Positions 1 through 7,169 of a stretch of DNA of 11,347 nt are shown in pieces. This DNA comes from an uncultured Methylococcaceae bacterium (GTDB taxonomy: Bacteria > Pseudomonadota > Gammaproteobacteria > Methylococcales > Methylomonadaceae), in contig CAIQND010000022.1 in the NCBI GenBank assembly GCA_903873045.1, positions 1 to 11,347 on the forward strand, given 5' to 3'. How positions within the stretch are numbered: the first letter of the stretch is position 1; every line of letters begins with the position of its first letter. The translations under genes were made by a program, and so were the position numbers. The notes below the pieces were generated by a model. The model worked only from the letters and a program-made list of their open reading frames with translations, ran no database searches and was not told where the DNA came from.

Positions 1-81
1 CGTTTCCGGCACACTCGTACCGGATATGCCGGAAACGCTTATTCTCGCTTGCGCTCAAAAAGTCTTATTCCGGCCTACGAC
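1..81. repeat. Partial copy of palindromic repeat element, cut by window edge
   Basis: Positions 1-79 are identical to 203-281. The copy includes a hairpin (1-11 pairing with 27-37) and a right end reading CTTATTCCGGCCTACG. Its left end lies outside the window, so the full size is unknown. The last bases differ from the second copy after position 79. It lies downstream of gpsA in non-coding DNA. Confidence 0.85.
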
Positions 82-157
82 TGTTTCTAAGTAACCTAGC
101 GACTCAACCGTTAAAAAATAGAACACAGATAACACGGATTTCATTGATAACAAACAA
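82..157. other. Non-coding spacer with a dispersed 25-bp word
   Basis: This A/T-rich stretch between the two copies of the palindromic element contains no gene. Positions 102-126 recur in inverted orientation, with one mismatch, at 10348-10372. The rest of the gap after the second element (286-331) shows no recognisable gene or clear terminator for gpsA. Confidence 0.6.
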
Positions 158-285
158 TAGGCGTAGGCCGGAATAAGGCCACCCAAGCGTAGCGCGTGGT
201 GGCGTTTCCGGCACACTCGTACCGGATATGCCGGAAACGCTTATTCTCGCTTGCGCTCAAAAAGTCTTATTCCGGCCTACGCCTA
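158..285. repeat. 128-bp palindromic element with 20-bp terminal inverted repeats
   Basis: The ends are perfect 20-bp inverted repeats (158-177 and 266-285). Inside are two further hairpins: GCCACC at 178-183 with GGTGGC at 198-203, and a 12-bp perfect stem, GCGTTTCCGGCA at 202-213 with TGCCGGAAACGC at 229-240, around a 15-base loop. No reading frame lies within it and no clear target-site duplication flanks it. The form resembles a REP/BIME or small MITE-like element. Mobility is inferred from the form and the second copy at 1-79, not shown. Confidence 0.85.
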
Positions 286-331
286 AAAATAAAATCCGTT
301 GAACCCCGTGTTTCATGATAAAAACCAACCG

Positions 332-1342
332 CTAAAGAGCTGTTGATTCGGCTTTCTGTTCACGCGCCAATAGATTTTGAACTGCGGTTCTGGGTGCCAA
401 ACCTTCGTACAGCACTTTATAGGTTTGTTCGGTAATGGGCATGTCTATGGCAAGTTTCATTGCCAGTAAAAAGGTTTCCTTGGCTGCGGATATACCTTCA
501 ATTTCCTGACCAATTTCCTGGATGGCGGTCGCTATATCTTTACCTTGCCCCAACGCCAAACCAAAACGCCGGTTTCTGGATTGATTGTCGGTACAGGTTA
601 AAATAAGATCACCCAAACCCGCCAAGCCCATAAAGGTTTCCTGTTTGCCGCCCAGTGCAACGCCCAAGCGAATGATTTCGTTAAGACCCCGCGTTATTAA
701 TGCAGACCGGGTATTAGCACCAAAACCCAGACCATCGGCAATGCCTGCGGCAATAGCCAGAACATTTTTTACTGCACCACCCACTTCGACACCCACTACA
801 TCCGAACTGGTATAGATTCTAAAATGACCGCTATGAAAGATACCACTCAGTTGCTTGGCAAAACTTGGCTGCACCGAGGCTATGGTAATGGCCGTTGGCA
901 AGTTGGCTGCCACTTCATGAGCAAACGTGGGGCCTGAAAGAATAGCGGACGGGGTTTGTGTGGTAAAAATTTCGGCGACTATTTCATGCAATAAAGAGCC
1001 GTCATCGGGATTAAAACCTTTACTTGCCCACGCTATTTTTATTTCGTGGGATAAATACGGTTTAAGCTCAAGTAAGGTTTTTTTAAACGCATGACTGGGT
1101 ACGCAAACCAGTATTACATCACCAAATGCAGCTACGTCAACCCAATCATGGGTAACCGTCAGATTTTCAGGGAAAAGATGACCTGGTAAATAGTATTTAT
1201 TTTGACGGTCTTGGATAAGAGACGCGATGTGATCAGGATTATGTCCCCATAATAAAGTCTGGCAACCATTTCTGGCTGCCAGAAGTGCTAGCGCCGTTCC
1301 CCATGAACCGGCGCCCAATATGGTTATTTTTTGGTTAATCAC
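332..1342 (-). CDS. gpsA: Glycerol-3-phosphate dehydrogenase [NAD(P)+]
   Basis: This cytoplasmic enzyme reduces dihydroxyacetone phosphate to sn-glycerol 3-phosphate, the backbone for phospholipid synthesis. The 336-residue length is normal for GpsA. Seen directly: an N-terminal Rossmann dinucleotide site GAGSWG (10-15), SKG (107-109), SGPTFAHEVA (136-145), VKNVLAIAAG (191-200) with the expected catalytic lysine at K192, GLAGLGDL (239-246) and SRNRRFG (255-261). The start codon is GTG (complement of 1340-1342), with no convincing ribosome binding site. It lies only 5 bases after the secB stop, so translation is probably coupled to secB. The secB-gpsA order is conserved in gammaproteobacteria. 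The stop codon is TAG. No frameshift or missing motif is seen. Confidence 0.97.
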   Translation of the reverse strand: MINQKITILGAGSWGTALALLAARNGCQTLLWGHNPDHIASLIQDRQNKYYLPGHLFPENLTVTHDWVDVAAFGDVILVCVPSHAFKKTLLELKPYLSHEIKIAWASKGFNPDDGSLLHEIVAEIFTTQTPSAILSGPTFAHEVAANLPTAITIASVQPSFAKQLSGIFHSGHFRIYTSSDVVGVEVGGAVKNVLAIAAGIADGLGFGANTRSALITRGLNEIIRLGVALGGKQETFMGLAGLGDLILTCTDNQSRNRRFGLALGQGKDIATAIQEIGQEIEGISAAKETFLLAMKLAIDMPITEQTYKVLYEGLAPRTAVQNLLAREQKAESTAL

Positions 1343-1347
1343 ATCAA

Positions 1348-1818
1348 TTAATTGATGGTTTCAGAACCGGGGATTTGTTGTTGCGTTTGCTGTAAATGCT
1401 GCGAATACAAGGCATCAAAGTTTACCGGCGCTAACAGTAGCTGTGGAAAACCGCCCTTTGCAACGAGATCAGATACTGCTTCGCGTGCGTAAGGGAATAG
1501 AATGTTTGGACAGAAACTGCCCACCATAGGGCCCATTTCTTGGTCAGTAAAACCACTTAAAGCAAAAATTCCGGCTTGATTAACTTCAACCAGATAAGCG
1601 GTTTTATCGTTACTTTTAACGGTAATAGTGACAGTCAGCGCGACTTCGTATAATGAATTCTCTAAAGGCTCAACGTGAGATCCAAGATTAAAATCAACAG
1701 TCGGCTCCCATTTTTCTGTGAAGATGGTGGGTGAATTGGGCGTTTCAAAAGACATGTCTTTTGTATAAATTTTTTGGATAGAGAATTGTTTGTCTACTGC
1801 TGTTTGTTCTTCGGCCAT
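1348..1818 (-). CDS. secB: Protein-export chaperone SecB
   Basis: SecB is a cytoplasmic tetrameric chaperone that keeps preproteins unfolded and passes them to SecA for Sec-dependent export. The 156-residue protein has the typical start of the fold, FSIQKIYTKDMSFETPN (12-28), the central VEVNQAGIFALSGF (77-90) and the C-terminal helix region LFPYAREAVSDLVAKGGFP (107-125) followed by LLLAPVNFDALY (127-138). The tail is Gln-rich, with polar and acidic residues, as is common in SecB. The ATG start at 1816-1818 gives an acidic MAEE N-terminus. No strong Shine-Dalgarno sequence is visible. A good promoter candidate lies about 40 bases upstream. It sits between a rhodanese gene and gpsA as in enteric bacteria, but without the grxC gene found there. 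Confidence 0.97.
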   Translation of the reverse strand: MAEEQTAVDKQFSIQKIYTKDMSFETPNSPTIFTEKWEPTVDFNLGSHVEPLENSLYEVALTVTITVKSNDKTAYLVEVNQAGIFALSGFTDQEMGPMVGSFCPNILFPYAREAVSDLVAKGGFPQLLLAPVNFDALYSQHLQQTQQQIPGSETIN

Positions 1819-1856
1819 GATAAATGTGTAGGTTAAAGGTTAGTGTTTAAGGTTTT

Positions 1857-1885
1857 AGTATACATGAGCTTTATGAAAGCGTTAA
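1857..1885 (-). promoter_or_regulatory. Candidate sigma-70 promoter for secB-gpsA
   Basis: On the minus strand a -35-like TTAACG (complement of 1880-1885; 4 of 6 consensus bases) is separated by exactly 17 bases from TATACT (complement of 1857-1862; 5 of 6). It lies in the 78-base gap between the rhodanese and secB genes, so secB and gpsA could be transcribed apart from the upstream genes. Based on sequence match only. Confidence 0.55.
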
Positions 1886-1896
1886 TTACTTAAAGG

Positions 1897-2358
1897 TCAG
1901 GCGGCAGGTTTAGCTTTATTTTTTTGTTTACTGGTTATTTTTACCGGTAATTTATAATCGTTTTCCCAGGCTTGCATACCACCGGTGATAACGAAGACTT
2001 GTTCAAACCCTGCTTTGGTCAGTATCTTGCCAGCGGAAGCCGAGCGTGTACCGGTTTGACAGGAGATAAGAACAGGTTTGGTTTTGTGATCTGCTATTTT
2101 TGAAAGATCTTCCGATAATTTACCTAAAGGCATATTGATGGATTGCTCAATATGGCTGTGAATAAATTCATGCGGCTCTCTGACATCAATGACCAACGTG
2201 TCGCTATCGTTCATTTTGGCAACGGCGAGTAGCGGTGAAACAGAATCAAATTTCTTAAAGGCAGTGTCGATCAATTCCTGAACTAATAGATAAGTAACAA
2301 CGGCCAGTGCGAGCGATAATATGTAATGATTTAAAATAAATTCTAGGTAACGGTCCAT
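1897..2358 (-). CDS. Membrane-anchored rhodanese-like protein (YibN type)
   Basis: This is a single-domain rhodanese (sulfurtransferase fold) tethered to the inner membrane. Residues 4-27 form one hydrophobic segment (YLEFILNHYILSLALAVVTY...), followed by a cytoplasmic domain with LVIDVREPHEFIHSHI (55-70) and the active-site loop CQTGTRS (100-106). C100 is the expected persulfide-carrying cysteine and R105 is in the usual place. The domain ends with GGMQAWENDYKLP (126-138) and a Lys-rich tail. At 153 residues it matches the size and layout of E. coli YibN, which also lies next to the secB-gpsA group. The ATG start at 2356-2358 has no clear ribosome binding site. It is 37 bases downstream of the ArsR-family gene, so the two are probably cotranscribed. 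The sulfur acceptor is unknown. Confidence 0.92.
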   Translation of the reverse strand: MDRYLEFILNHYILSLALAVVTYLLVQELIDTAFKKFDSVSPLLAVAKMNDSDTLVIDVREPHEFIHSHIEQSINMPLGKLSEDLSKIADHKTKPVLISCQTGTRSASAGKILTKAGFEQVFVITGGMQAWENDYKLPVKITSKQKNKAKPAA

Positions 2359-2395
2359 GGAGTCTGCTTTAGGTTAAGTGAATATCGAAAAAGGA

Positions 2396-2710
2396 TTAGT
2401 AGGTGGAACAAAAAATGTCCCGCATCATTTTAATAAGTTGTAGCATGCGCTCATCATCAATAAAGTAATAAACGCGATTGGCTTCTTTTTTTGAGCCAAG
2501 AATATTTTTTTCTCTCAGTATAGCCAAGTGTTGGGAAACATTGCTTTGGCTGGTTCCTACCTGCTCGACAATATCTTGTACGCTGATGGACTGAGTGCCA
2601 AGAACACACAATATTTTTAACCGCAAGGGATGCGACATAGCTTTTAGACAGCGAGCAGCTCTGACTATATCGGTATCATCGTATAAAATGTGTGAGTCTT
2701 TATTTTCCAT
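2396..2710 (-). CDS. ArsR-family regulator, BigR/SqrR/YgaV-like (probable persulfide sensor)
   Basis: This 104-residue winged-helix repressor begins with LKAMSHPLRLKILCVLG (22-38) and has the DNA-recognition region VGTSQSNVSQHLAILREKNI (51-70), then a wing GSKKEANRVYYFI (72-84). It lacks the ELCVCDL-type metal site of ArsR/SmtB proteins. Three cysteines are present: C21, C35 and C101. C35 (helix 2) and C101 near the C-terminus are 66 residues apart, the same spacing I recall for the redox cysteine pairs of SqrR and BigR. The contexts RLKILC and IFC-S also resemble SqrR and YgaV. Those proteins sense persulfides through a sulfur bridge between the two cysteines. The rhodanese gene follows directly. 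The effector and targets are inferred, as is autoregulation. Confidence 0.88.
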   Translation of the reverse strand: MENKDSHILYDDTDIVRAARCLKAMSHPLRLKILCVLGTQSISVQDIVEQVGTSQSNVSQHLAILREKNILGSKKEANRVYYFIDDERMLQLIKMMRDIFCSTY

Positions 2711-2742
2711 GAAACTACTTAATGAAACTGGTTTACGGTGTC

Positions 2743-2757
2743 TTAATTGTCAATTAA
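2743..2757. promoter_or_regulatory. 15-bp palindrome, candidate ArsR-family operator
   Basis: TTAATTG-T-CAATTAA is a perfect palindrome with 7-bp arms, 32 bases upstream of the regulator start codon. Its complement contains TTGACA, a consensus -35 hexamer reading toward the regulator gene (complement of 2748-2753). No good -10 box lies at the usual distance, so the promoter part is weak. A/T-rich palindromes upstream of their own gene are typical operators of this regulator family. Confidence 0.4.
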
Positions 2758-2847
2758 AGAACCTCCGAAGAATTATTTATACACAACTGCTACCAACGTG
2801 TATTAATATAACGGTTCCTTTGCCTGTTTGCAAAACGACAAATCTAA

Positions 2848-2890
2848 CAAAATGATACCTTATTTTCAATCATTTTGGGTAATGGATAAT
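2848..2890 (+). promoter_or_regulatory. Candidate gpmI promoter with overlapping inverted repeat
   Basis: TTTTCA (2863-2868) and GATAAT (2885-2890), 16 bases apart, form a moderate sigma-70 match reading toward gpmI. An inverted repeat, CAAAATGA at 2848-2855 and TCATTTTG at 2870-2877, overlaps the -35 region and could bind a regulator. The leader to the chosen gpmI start would be about 70 bases. Sequence match only. Confidence 0.35.
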
Positions 2891-2967
2891 ATAACAATCA
2901 CTCTGATTGCGTATATATCCGTCAGGCAGCCCCAATTTTGTTTTTAATGTGCGGAGATAAATATAAG

Positions 2968-4512
2968 ATGTTGAATAGACCTAAACCCTTGGTTTTACTG
3001 ATTATTGATGGGTTTGGTTACTCATTGGAACAAGAAAATAATGCCATTTCGATGGCTAATACCCCTTGTTGGGATCAGTTACAAAAAGATTACCCGATGA
3101 CCTTATTGGATTGTTCAGGACACTCGGTTGGGTTGCCTGATGAGCAAATGGGTAATTCAGAAGTGGGGCATATCCATATAGGCACGGGGCGATATATTCC
3201 TCAAGATTTCACCAAGGTGAATGATGCGATAAAAGATACGAGTTTTTTTAGCAATCCCGTGCTTTGTCGTGCGGTCGACCTAGCCAAAGATAAAGGCAAA
3301 GCTTTACATATTATGGGTTTATTGTCACCCGGTGGCGTTCATAGCCATGAAGAGCAAATTTCGGCGATGGTCGAACTGGCAGCCAGCCGAGGCTTAAGTA
3401 AAATTTATCTACATGCGTTTTTGGATGGTCGGGATGTTCCACCAAAAAGTGCAGCCGCTTCCATTGACTTGTTGGATACCAAATTTGCCGCACTCGGTGC
3501 CGGTCGTATTGCCTCAATAACGGGTCGTTTTTATGCGATGGATAGAGACAATCGCTGGGATCGTGTAAAATCTGCTTACGACCTGATTGTTAAAGGCGAA
3601 GCCGCTGTTCACGCTGATTCTGCAAGGCAGGGGTTGGATGCCGCTTACGAACGGGGCGAGACCGATGAGTTTGTGTTGCCAACCGCAATTCTAGCCAGCG
3701 ACGGTCAGGCGGTGATTCTTGATCCCGAAGACTCTATTGTGTTTATGAATTTTCGGGCTGATCGTGCCCGCGAAATTTCTCAGGCAATAACGTTACCGGC
3801 CTTTGCGTCTTTCGATAGAAACCATGCGCCGCATCCCGGTTATTTTTGTACCTTAACAGAATATCATCAAGATTTTGGTTACGATATCGCGTTCCCTTCT
3901 GTTGACATTAAAAATGGTCTGGGCGAATACTTGTCCACTATCGGCATGAAGCAACTACGACTGGCTGAAACTGAAAAATATGCGCATGTCACTTTTTTCC
4001 TTAATGGTGGCATAGATACCCCGTTTCCAGGAGAAGACCGAATTTTGGTGCCCTCGCCACAAGTCAGAACCTACGATTTACAGCCGGAAATGAACGCGGC
4101 AGAAGTTACCGATCATTTGGTTGAGGCGATTACCGGCGGTCAATACGACGTTATTATTTGCAATTATGCAAATTGCGACATGGTGGGACATACCGGCATC
4201 ATTCCTGCCGCGATACTGGCTGTTGAAGCCATCGATAAATCCTTGCAACGCGTCATTGAGGCGTTAAAATCGGTGGGCGGTCAGCTTTTGTTAACCGCTG
4301 ATCATGGTAATATCGAGCAAATGGTCGATAAAGTAACCGGCGAACCCCATACTGCCCATACCACAAACCAGGTGCCTTTGGTTTATGTCTGTGGAGATAA
4401 GCCGTTAGCCTCGGGTGGTGGTTTATCTGATTTAGCGCCGACTATGTTGGCTATTTTAGGTGTCGCTCAGCCCGCTGAAATGACGGGTAGATCACTTATT
4501 AATGCGGTTTGA
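2968..4512 (+). CDS. gpmI: 2,3-bisphosphoglycerate-independent phosphoglycerate mutase
   Basis: This cytoplasmic Mn-dependent enzyme interconverts 3- and 2-phosphoglycerate in glycolysis and gluconeogenesis. The frame is open from 2938 (TTG), but the ATG at 2968, preceded by GGAG at 2953-2956, gives 514 residues, the same length as E. coli GpmM, and begins MLNRPKPLVLLIIDGFG. Seen: metal residue D14, the phosphorylated serine S64 in GNSEVGH, HAFLDGRDVPPK (149-160), ITGRFYAMDRDNRW (184-197), NFRADRAREI (261-270), KYAHVTFFLNGG (337-348), CDMVGH (403-408), TADHGN (443-448) and H464. All expected metal and substrate motifs are present. It opens the rightward group, and envC starts 3 bases after its stop codon. 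Confidence 0.97.
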   Translation: MLNRPKPLVLLIIDGFGYSLEQENNAISMANTPCWDQLQKDYPMTLLDCSGHSVGLPDEQMGNSEVGHIHIGTGRYIPQDFTKVNDAIKDTSFFSNPVLCRAVDLAKDKGKALHIMGLLSPGGVHSHEEQISAMVELAASRGLSKIYLHAFLDGRDVPPKSAAASIDLLDTKFAALGAGRIASITGRFYAMDRDNRWDRVKSAYDLIVKGEAAVHADSARQGLDAAYERGETDEFVLPTAILASDGQAVILDPEDSIVFMNFRADRAREISQAITLPAFASFDRNHAPHPGYFCTLTEYHQDFGYDIAFPSVDIKNGLGEYLSTIGMKQLRLAETEKYAHVTFFLNGGIDTPFPGEDRILVPSPQVRTYDLQPEMNAAEVTDHLVEAITGGQYDVIICNYANCDMVGHTGIIPAAILAVEAIDKSLQRVIEALKSVGGQLLLTADHGNIEQMVDKVTGEPHTAHTTNQVPLVYVCGDKPLASGGGLSDLAPTMLAILGVAQPAEMTGRSLINAV

Positions 4513-4515
4513 TGG

Positions 4516-5679
4516 GTGAAGCTGGTTTTTGTTTTTTTGTTGGGTACTTGCGTCAGCCTGGGTTATGCGGAGGATTTACAAACCAATACCGAACTTAATA
4601 AAGTCGAGTCAGATATTAATAATGTCACGCAGACCCTGCAACGACTTTCAGAACAAAAAGATACCTTGCAGAGTCTGTTGGCCGATACTGAAAAACACTA
4701 CGGTGAAACAGCGGCTTTATTAAAAATATTACAGGCTCAAATTGATAGAAAGCGCCAAAGCCTGGACAAGATTCGTGAGAATATTGACATTTATCAAACT
4801 GAAATTGATAAATTAAGCCAGGAGTTGGCCGATCAAATAAGAGTCGCTTATGCAGTCGGGCAAAAAGAAAAGTTAAAATTGCTTCTTAACAAGCAAGACC
4901 CCGTGGTGTCCAGTCGGGTGATGGTTTATTTTAACTATTTCAATAAAGAACGCTTAAAAAAAATTACGGATATAGAAGCAGCCGTTAAGCGTTTGGATCA
5001 GTTAAATGAGCAAAAACAAACTGAAACCAAGCTGTTGGAGCAAGATCTGGAAAAAAAGCAATCCGAGCAGATTGTTCTTGACGAGGCCAGGAAGCAAAGA
5101 AACGAATTGCTGGTGCAAATTGGCAATGAATTTTCTTCAAGTGAACAACAGTTAAGTCAGTTACAGGAAAGTGAAAACAGACTGAAAAGTGTGATGGAGT
5201 CATTGCCTGTTACCGAAGAAGAGCTTGCTGTTGATGAACCAGCGACAGAATTATCTTCGGCAATGGAGAGTTCTTCTGAAACCAGAACTGATTTTTCTGC
5301 GCTTAAAGGCCAGTTGCCTTGGCCGGTTAATGGCAAATTGGCACACAAGTTTGGTAGCCCCCGAATCGAGGGCACTTGGGACGGTGTGTTGATTGATGCC
5401 AGTGAAGGGATGGAAATAAAAGCAGTGACTGCGGGCAAAGTGGTTTTTGCCGAGTGGTTGCGTAGTTATGGCTTGTTGATTATTATTGATCATGGTCAGG
5501 GGTATATGACACTGTATGCCTTTAACCAGAGTCTTTATAAAAAAACCGGCGATCCGGTAGCTGCTGGAGATGTTATTGCTTCTGTTGGACAAAGTGGCGG
5601 ACGTAGCCAGCCCGGGTTGTATTTTGGAATACGCAATAAAGGTGTGCCGATTGATCCGTTGGAATGGTGCCGAAATTAA
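4516..5679 (+). CDS. envC: EnvC-like murein hydrolase activator (degenerate LytM/M23 domain)
   Basis: This periplasmic coiled-coil protein of the cell-division machinery is known in E. coli to be held by FtsEX and to activate the amidases AmiA and AmiB. The GTG start at 4516 gives a signal peptide with a basic-hydrophobic N-terminus (MKLVFVFLLG) and probable cleavage after GYA (residue 18). Residues about 25-235 are Gln/Glu/Lys/Leu-rich coiled coil, followed by an acidic Ser-rich linker (about 234-262) and an M23 domain (about 267-387) from LPWPVNGKLAHKFGSP to PLEWCRN. The zinc motifs are degenerate: the first HxxxD is replaced by WDGVLID (288-294) and the usual HxH by LYF (368-370). This is as expected for a non-catalytic activator. 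gpmI lies 3 bases upstream and ctpA 72 bases downstream. No strong ribosome binding site is seen. Confidence 0.92.
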   Translation: MKLVFVFLLGTCVSLGYAEDLQTNTELNKVESDINNVTQTLQRLSEQKDTLQSLLADTEKHYGETAALLKILQAQIDRKRQSLDKIRENIDIYQTEIDKLSQELADQIRVAYAVGQKEKLKLLLNKQDPVVSSRVMVYFNYFNKERLKKITDIEAAVKRLDQLNEQKQTETKLLEQDLEKKQSEQIVLDEARKQRNELLVQIGNEFSSSEQQLSQLQESENRLKSVMESLPVTEEELAVDEPATELSSAMESSSETRTDFSALKGQLPWPVNGKLAHKFGSPRIEGTWDGVLIDASEGMEIKAVTAGKVVFAEWLRSYGLLIIIDHGQGYMTLYAFNQSLYKKTGDPVAAGDVIASVGQSGGRSQPGLYFGIRNKGVPIDPLEWCRN

Positions 5680-5751
5680 ATCGGCTTCAAGCGAATCAGT
5701 CGTTAGATGATAATATATATAGAAAATCTAGGATTTGGAGTTTTAACGCAC

Positions 5752-7077
5752 ATGCTAAAAAAGAAAGCTGTTTTTATTTTATCCTTAGGGATTATGTTGG
5801 GTGTTTTTATGGGTACCTGCGTCAGTGTCTTTGCCGAGAAAAGCAGTGGCGACGTCGCAACCGATAACGAGGCGCTGCCCTACGAAGATTTACGGACATT
5901 TACAGAAATTTTCGGTCGGATTAAAAGGGATTATGTTGAGCCCGTTTCCGATAAAAAATTATTGGAAGATGCTATTCGAGGCATGTTGAGCGGTCTTGAC
6001 CCTCATTCTGCGTATTTGGTTGCCGAAGAGTATCAGGAATTAAAGGAAGGTACGACCGGACAATTTGGCGGTTTAGGCATAGAAGTCACCATGGAAAACG
6101 GCTTTATTAAAGTGGTTTCGCCTATCGATGATACACCTGCCCAAAAAGCCGGTATCAAAGCCGGAGATCTTATTATCAAGCTTGATGACAAGCCGGTAAA
6201 AGGCATGTCCTTAAACGATGCAGTCAAGATGATGCGTGGCGAACCCGGCAGTAAAATTGTCCTAACTATCGTTCGTGAAGGTGCAGAAGCCCCTTTAAAA
6301 ATGACCTTGACCCGTGACATTATAAAAGTTAAAAGTGTCAAAAGTAGGCTATTGGAAAAAGGCTATGGTTATGTGCGTATCAGCAGTTTTCAATCCGGTA
6401 CAGGCGATTCACTTAAAGAAGCACTGGCTGCACTGAAAAAAGAAAACGGCGGCAACTTAAAAGGTCTGGTATTGGATTTAAGAAATAATCCCGGTGGCGT
6501 TTTAAATGCAGCGGTTGAAGTGAGTGATGCCTTTATTAAAAGCGGACTTATTGTGTATACGGAAGGACGTATCGAAAATTCGGAAATGCGCTTTAATGCG
6601 GCACCTGATGATTTGATTGATGGCGCACCCATAGTAGTGTTGATTAATGCCGGTTCTGCCTCGGCCTCAGAGATTGTTGCCGGTGCGCTGCAAGATCAAA
6701 AACGTGCGGTGATTATGGGCGAAAAGTCCTTTGGTAAAGGTTCTGTACAAACGATATTGCCCACCAGTAACGGTGCCGCAGTAAAGATGACAACAGCGCG
6801 TTACTATACGCCTTCCGGTCGCTCAATACAGGCTGAAGGCATTGAGCCTGATATTGCTCTGGCACGCGTTAAATTGGAAGCCTTGGACAAAGCCGATTTC
6901 ATACCGGTTAAAGAGGCCGATTTATCAGGTCATTTGCAGAAAGGCAAAGGTGCGCCTGTTGATGCTGTGAAGAAAGACGACCCTGAGAAAGACAAGAGTA
7001 ATAAGCAGGATGCAGCGGATTACACCTTGCATGAAGCCCTTAATTTATTAAAAGGCATCAGTATTATGAAGAAATAA
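5752..7077 (+). CDS. ctpA: S41-family C-terminal processing protease with PDZ domain
   Basis: This is a periplasmic serine protease of the CtpA/CtpB type, which trims or degrades envelope proteins after recognising their C-termini. The frame is open from 5707, but the ATG at 5752, with GGAG at 5737-5740, gives the natural signal peptide MLKKKAVFILSLGIMLGVFM with probable cleavage after VFA (residue 28), and 441 residues. Seen: a helical region GMLSGLDPHSAYL (77-89), a PDZ domain (about 103-185) with GGLGIEV (106-112), and the protease core with LDLRNNPGG (241-249), NAGSASASEIVAGAL (299-313) and KSFGKGSVQ (325-333). The Ser-Lys-Gln catalytic set is S304, K329 and Q333, with the same spacing as in CtpB. 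A Lys/Asp-rich stretch (about 396-420) precedes the C-terminus. In other bacteria such proteases act on cell-wall hydrolases, so the link to envC is sensible but inferred. Confidence 0.95.
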   Translation: MLKKKAVFILSLGIMLGVFMGTCVSVFAEKSSGDVATDNEALPYEDLRTFTEIFGRIKRDYVEPVSDKKLLEDAIRGMLSGLDPHSAYLVAEEYQELKEGTTGQFGGLGIEVTMENGFIKVVSPIDDTPAQKAGIKAGDLIIKLDDKPVKGMSLNDAVKMMRGEPGSKIVLTIVREGAEAPLKMTLTRDIIKVKSVKSRLLEKGYGYVRISSFQSGTGDSLKEALAALKKENGGNLKGLVLDLRNNPGGVLNAAVEVSDAFIKSGLIVYTEGRIENSEMRFNAAPDDLIDGAPIVVLINAGSASASEIVAGALQDQKRAVIMGEKSFGKGSVQTILPTSNGAAVKMTTARYYTPSGRSIQAEGIEPDIALARVKLEALDKADFIPVKEADLSGHLQKGKGAPVDAVKKDDPEKDKSNKQDAADYTLHEALNLLKGISIMKK

Positions 7078-7098
7078 TCGGTGAGTAAACTGTAGTCA

Positions 7099-7138
7099 AA
7101 AAAAACCGGATTTCAGGCAACTGAAATCCGGTTTTTTT
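7099..7138. terminator. Strong bidirectional intrinsic terminator after ctpA
   Basis: A perfect 18-bp inverted repeat (7099-7116 and 7121-7138) surrounds a GCAA tetraloop. The core stem CCGGATTTCAG/CTGAAATCCGG is flanked by seven A residues on the left and seven T residues on the right, so it can end transcription in both directions. It starts 22 bases after the ctpA stop codon. Confidence 0.95.
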
Positions 7139-7155
7139 ATGGCGGCTGTTTGGGT

Positions 7156-7168
7156 CATGAAATAACTT
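7156..7168. repeat. CATGAAATAACTT repeat word
   Basis: This 13-base word also occurs at 10237-10249 and, inverted, at 10308-10320, where it forms the ends of a small palindromic element. Here it stands alone directly before the left end of the 216-bp element, perhaps as the remnant of another copy. Confidence 0.6.
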
Positions 7169-7169
7169 A

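Noticed and set aside
1..281. CRISPR-like direct repeats
   Set aside because: There are only two copies, the repeat is 79 bases and itself structured, and there is no regular spacer series or cas gene.
158..285. Target-site duplication around the 128-bp element
   Set aside because: The flanking bases outside the inverted ends show no convincing direct repeat.
585..815. Forward-strand reading frame opposite gpsA
   Set aside because: It lies antisense within a clear gpsA with all motifs. Its translation is Pro/Ser/Thr-rich with no recognisable domain.
2595..2855. Forward frame across the ArsR gene and the divergent control region
   Set aside because: Half of it is antisense to the regulator gene and the rest crosses the likely promoters. 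No domain is visible.
4516..4590. Lipoprotein signal at the cysteine in GTCVS of EnvC (and of CtpA)
   Set aside because: The residues before the cysteine (L-G-T and M-G-T) do not fit a lipobox, and normal signal peptidase I sites (GYA and VFA) follow a few residues later.
5157..5592. Two reverse-strand frames opposite envC
   Set aside because: Both are shadows of the envC coding frame and have no ribosome binding site or family resemblance.
5314..5679. EnvC as an active zinc endopeptidase
   Set aside because: The M23 metal motifs are degenerate (WDGVLID and LYF in place of HxxxD and HxH), as in E. coli EnvC, so an activator role is preferred.
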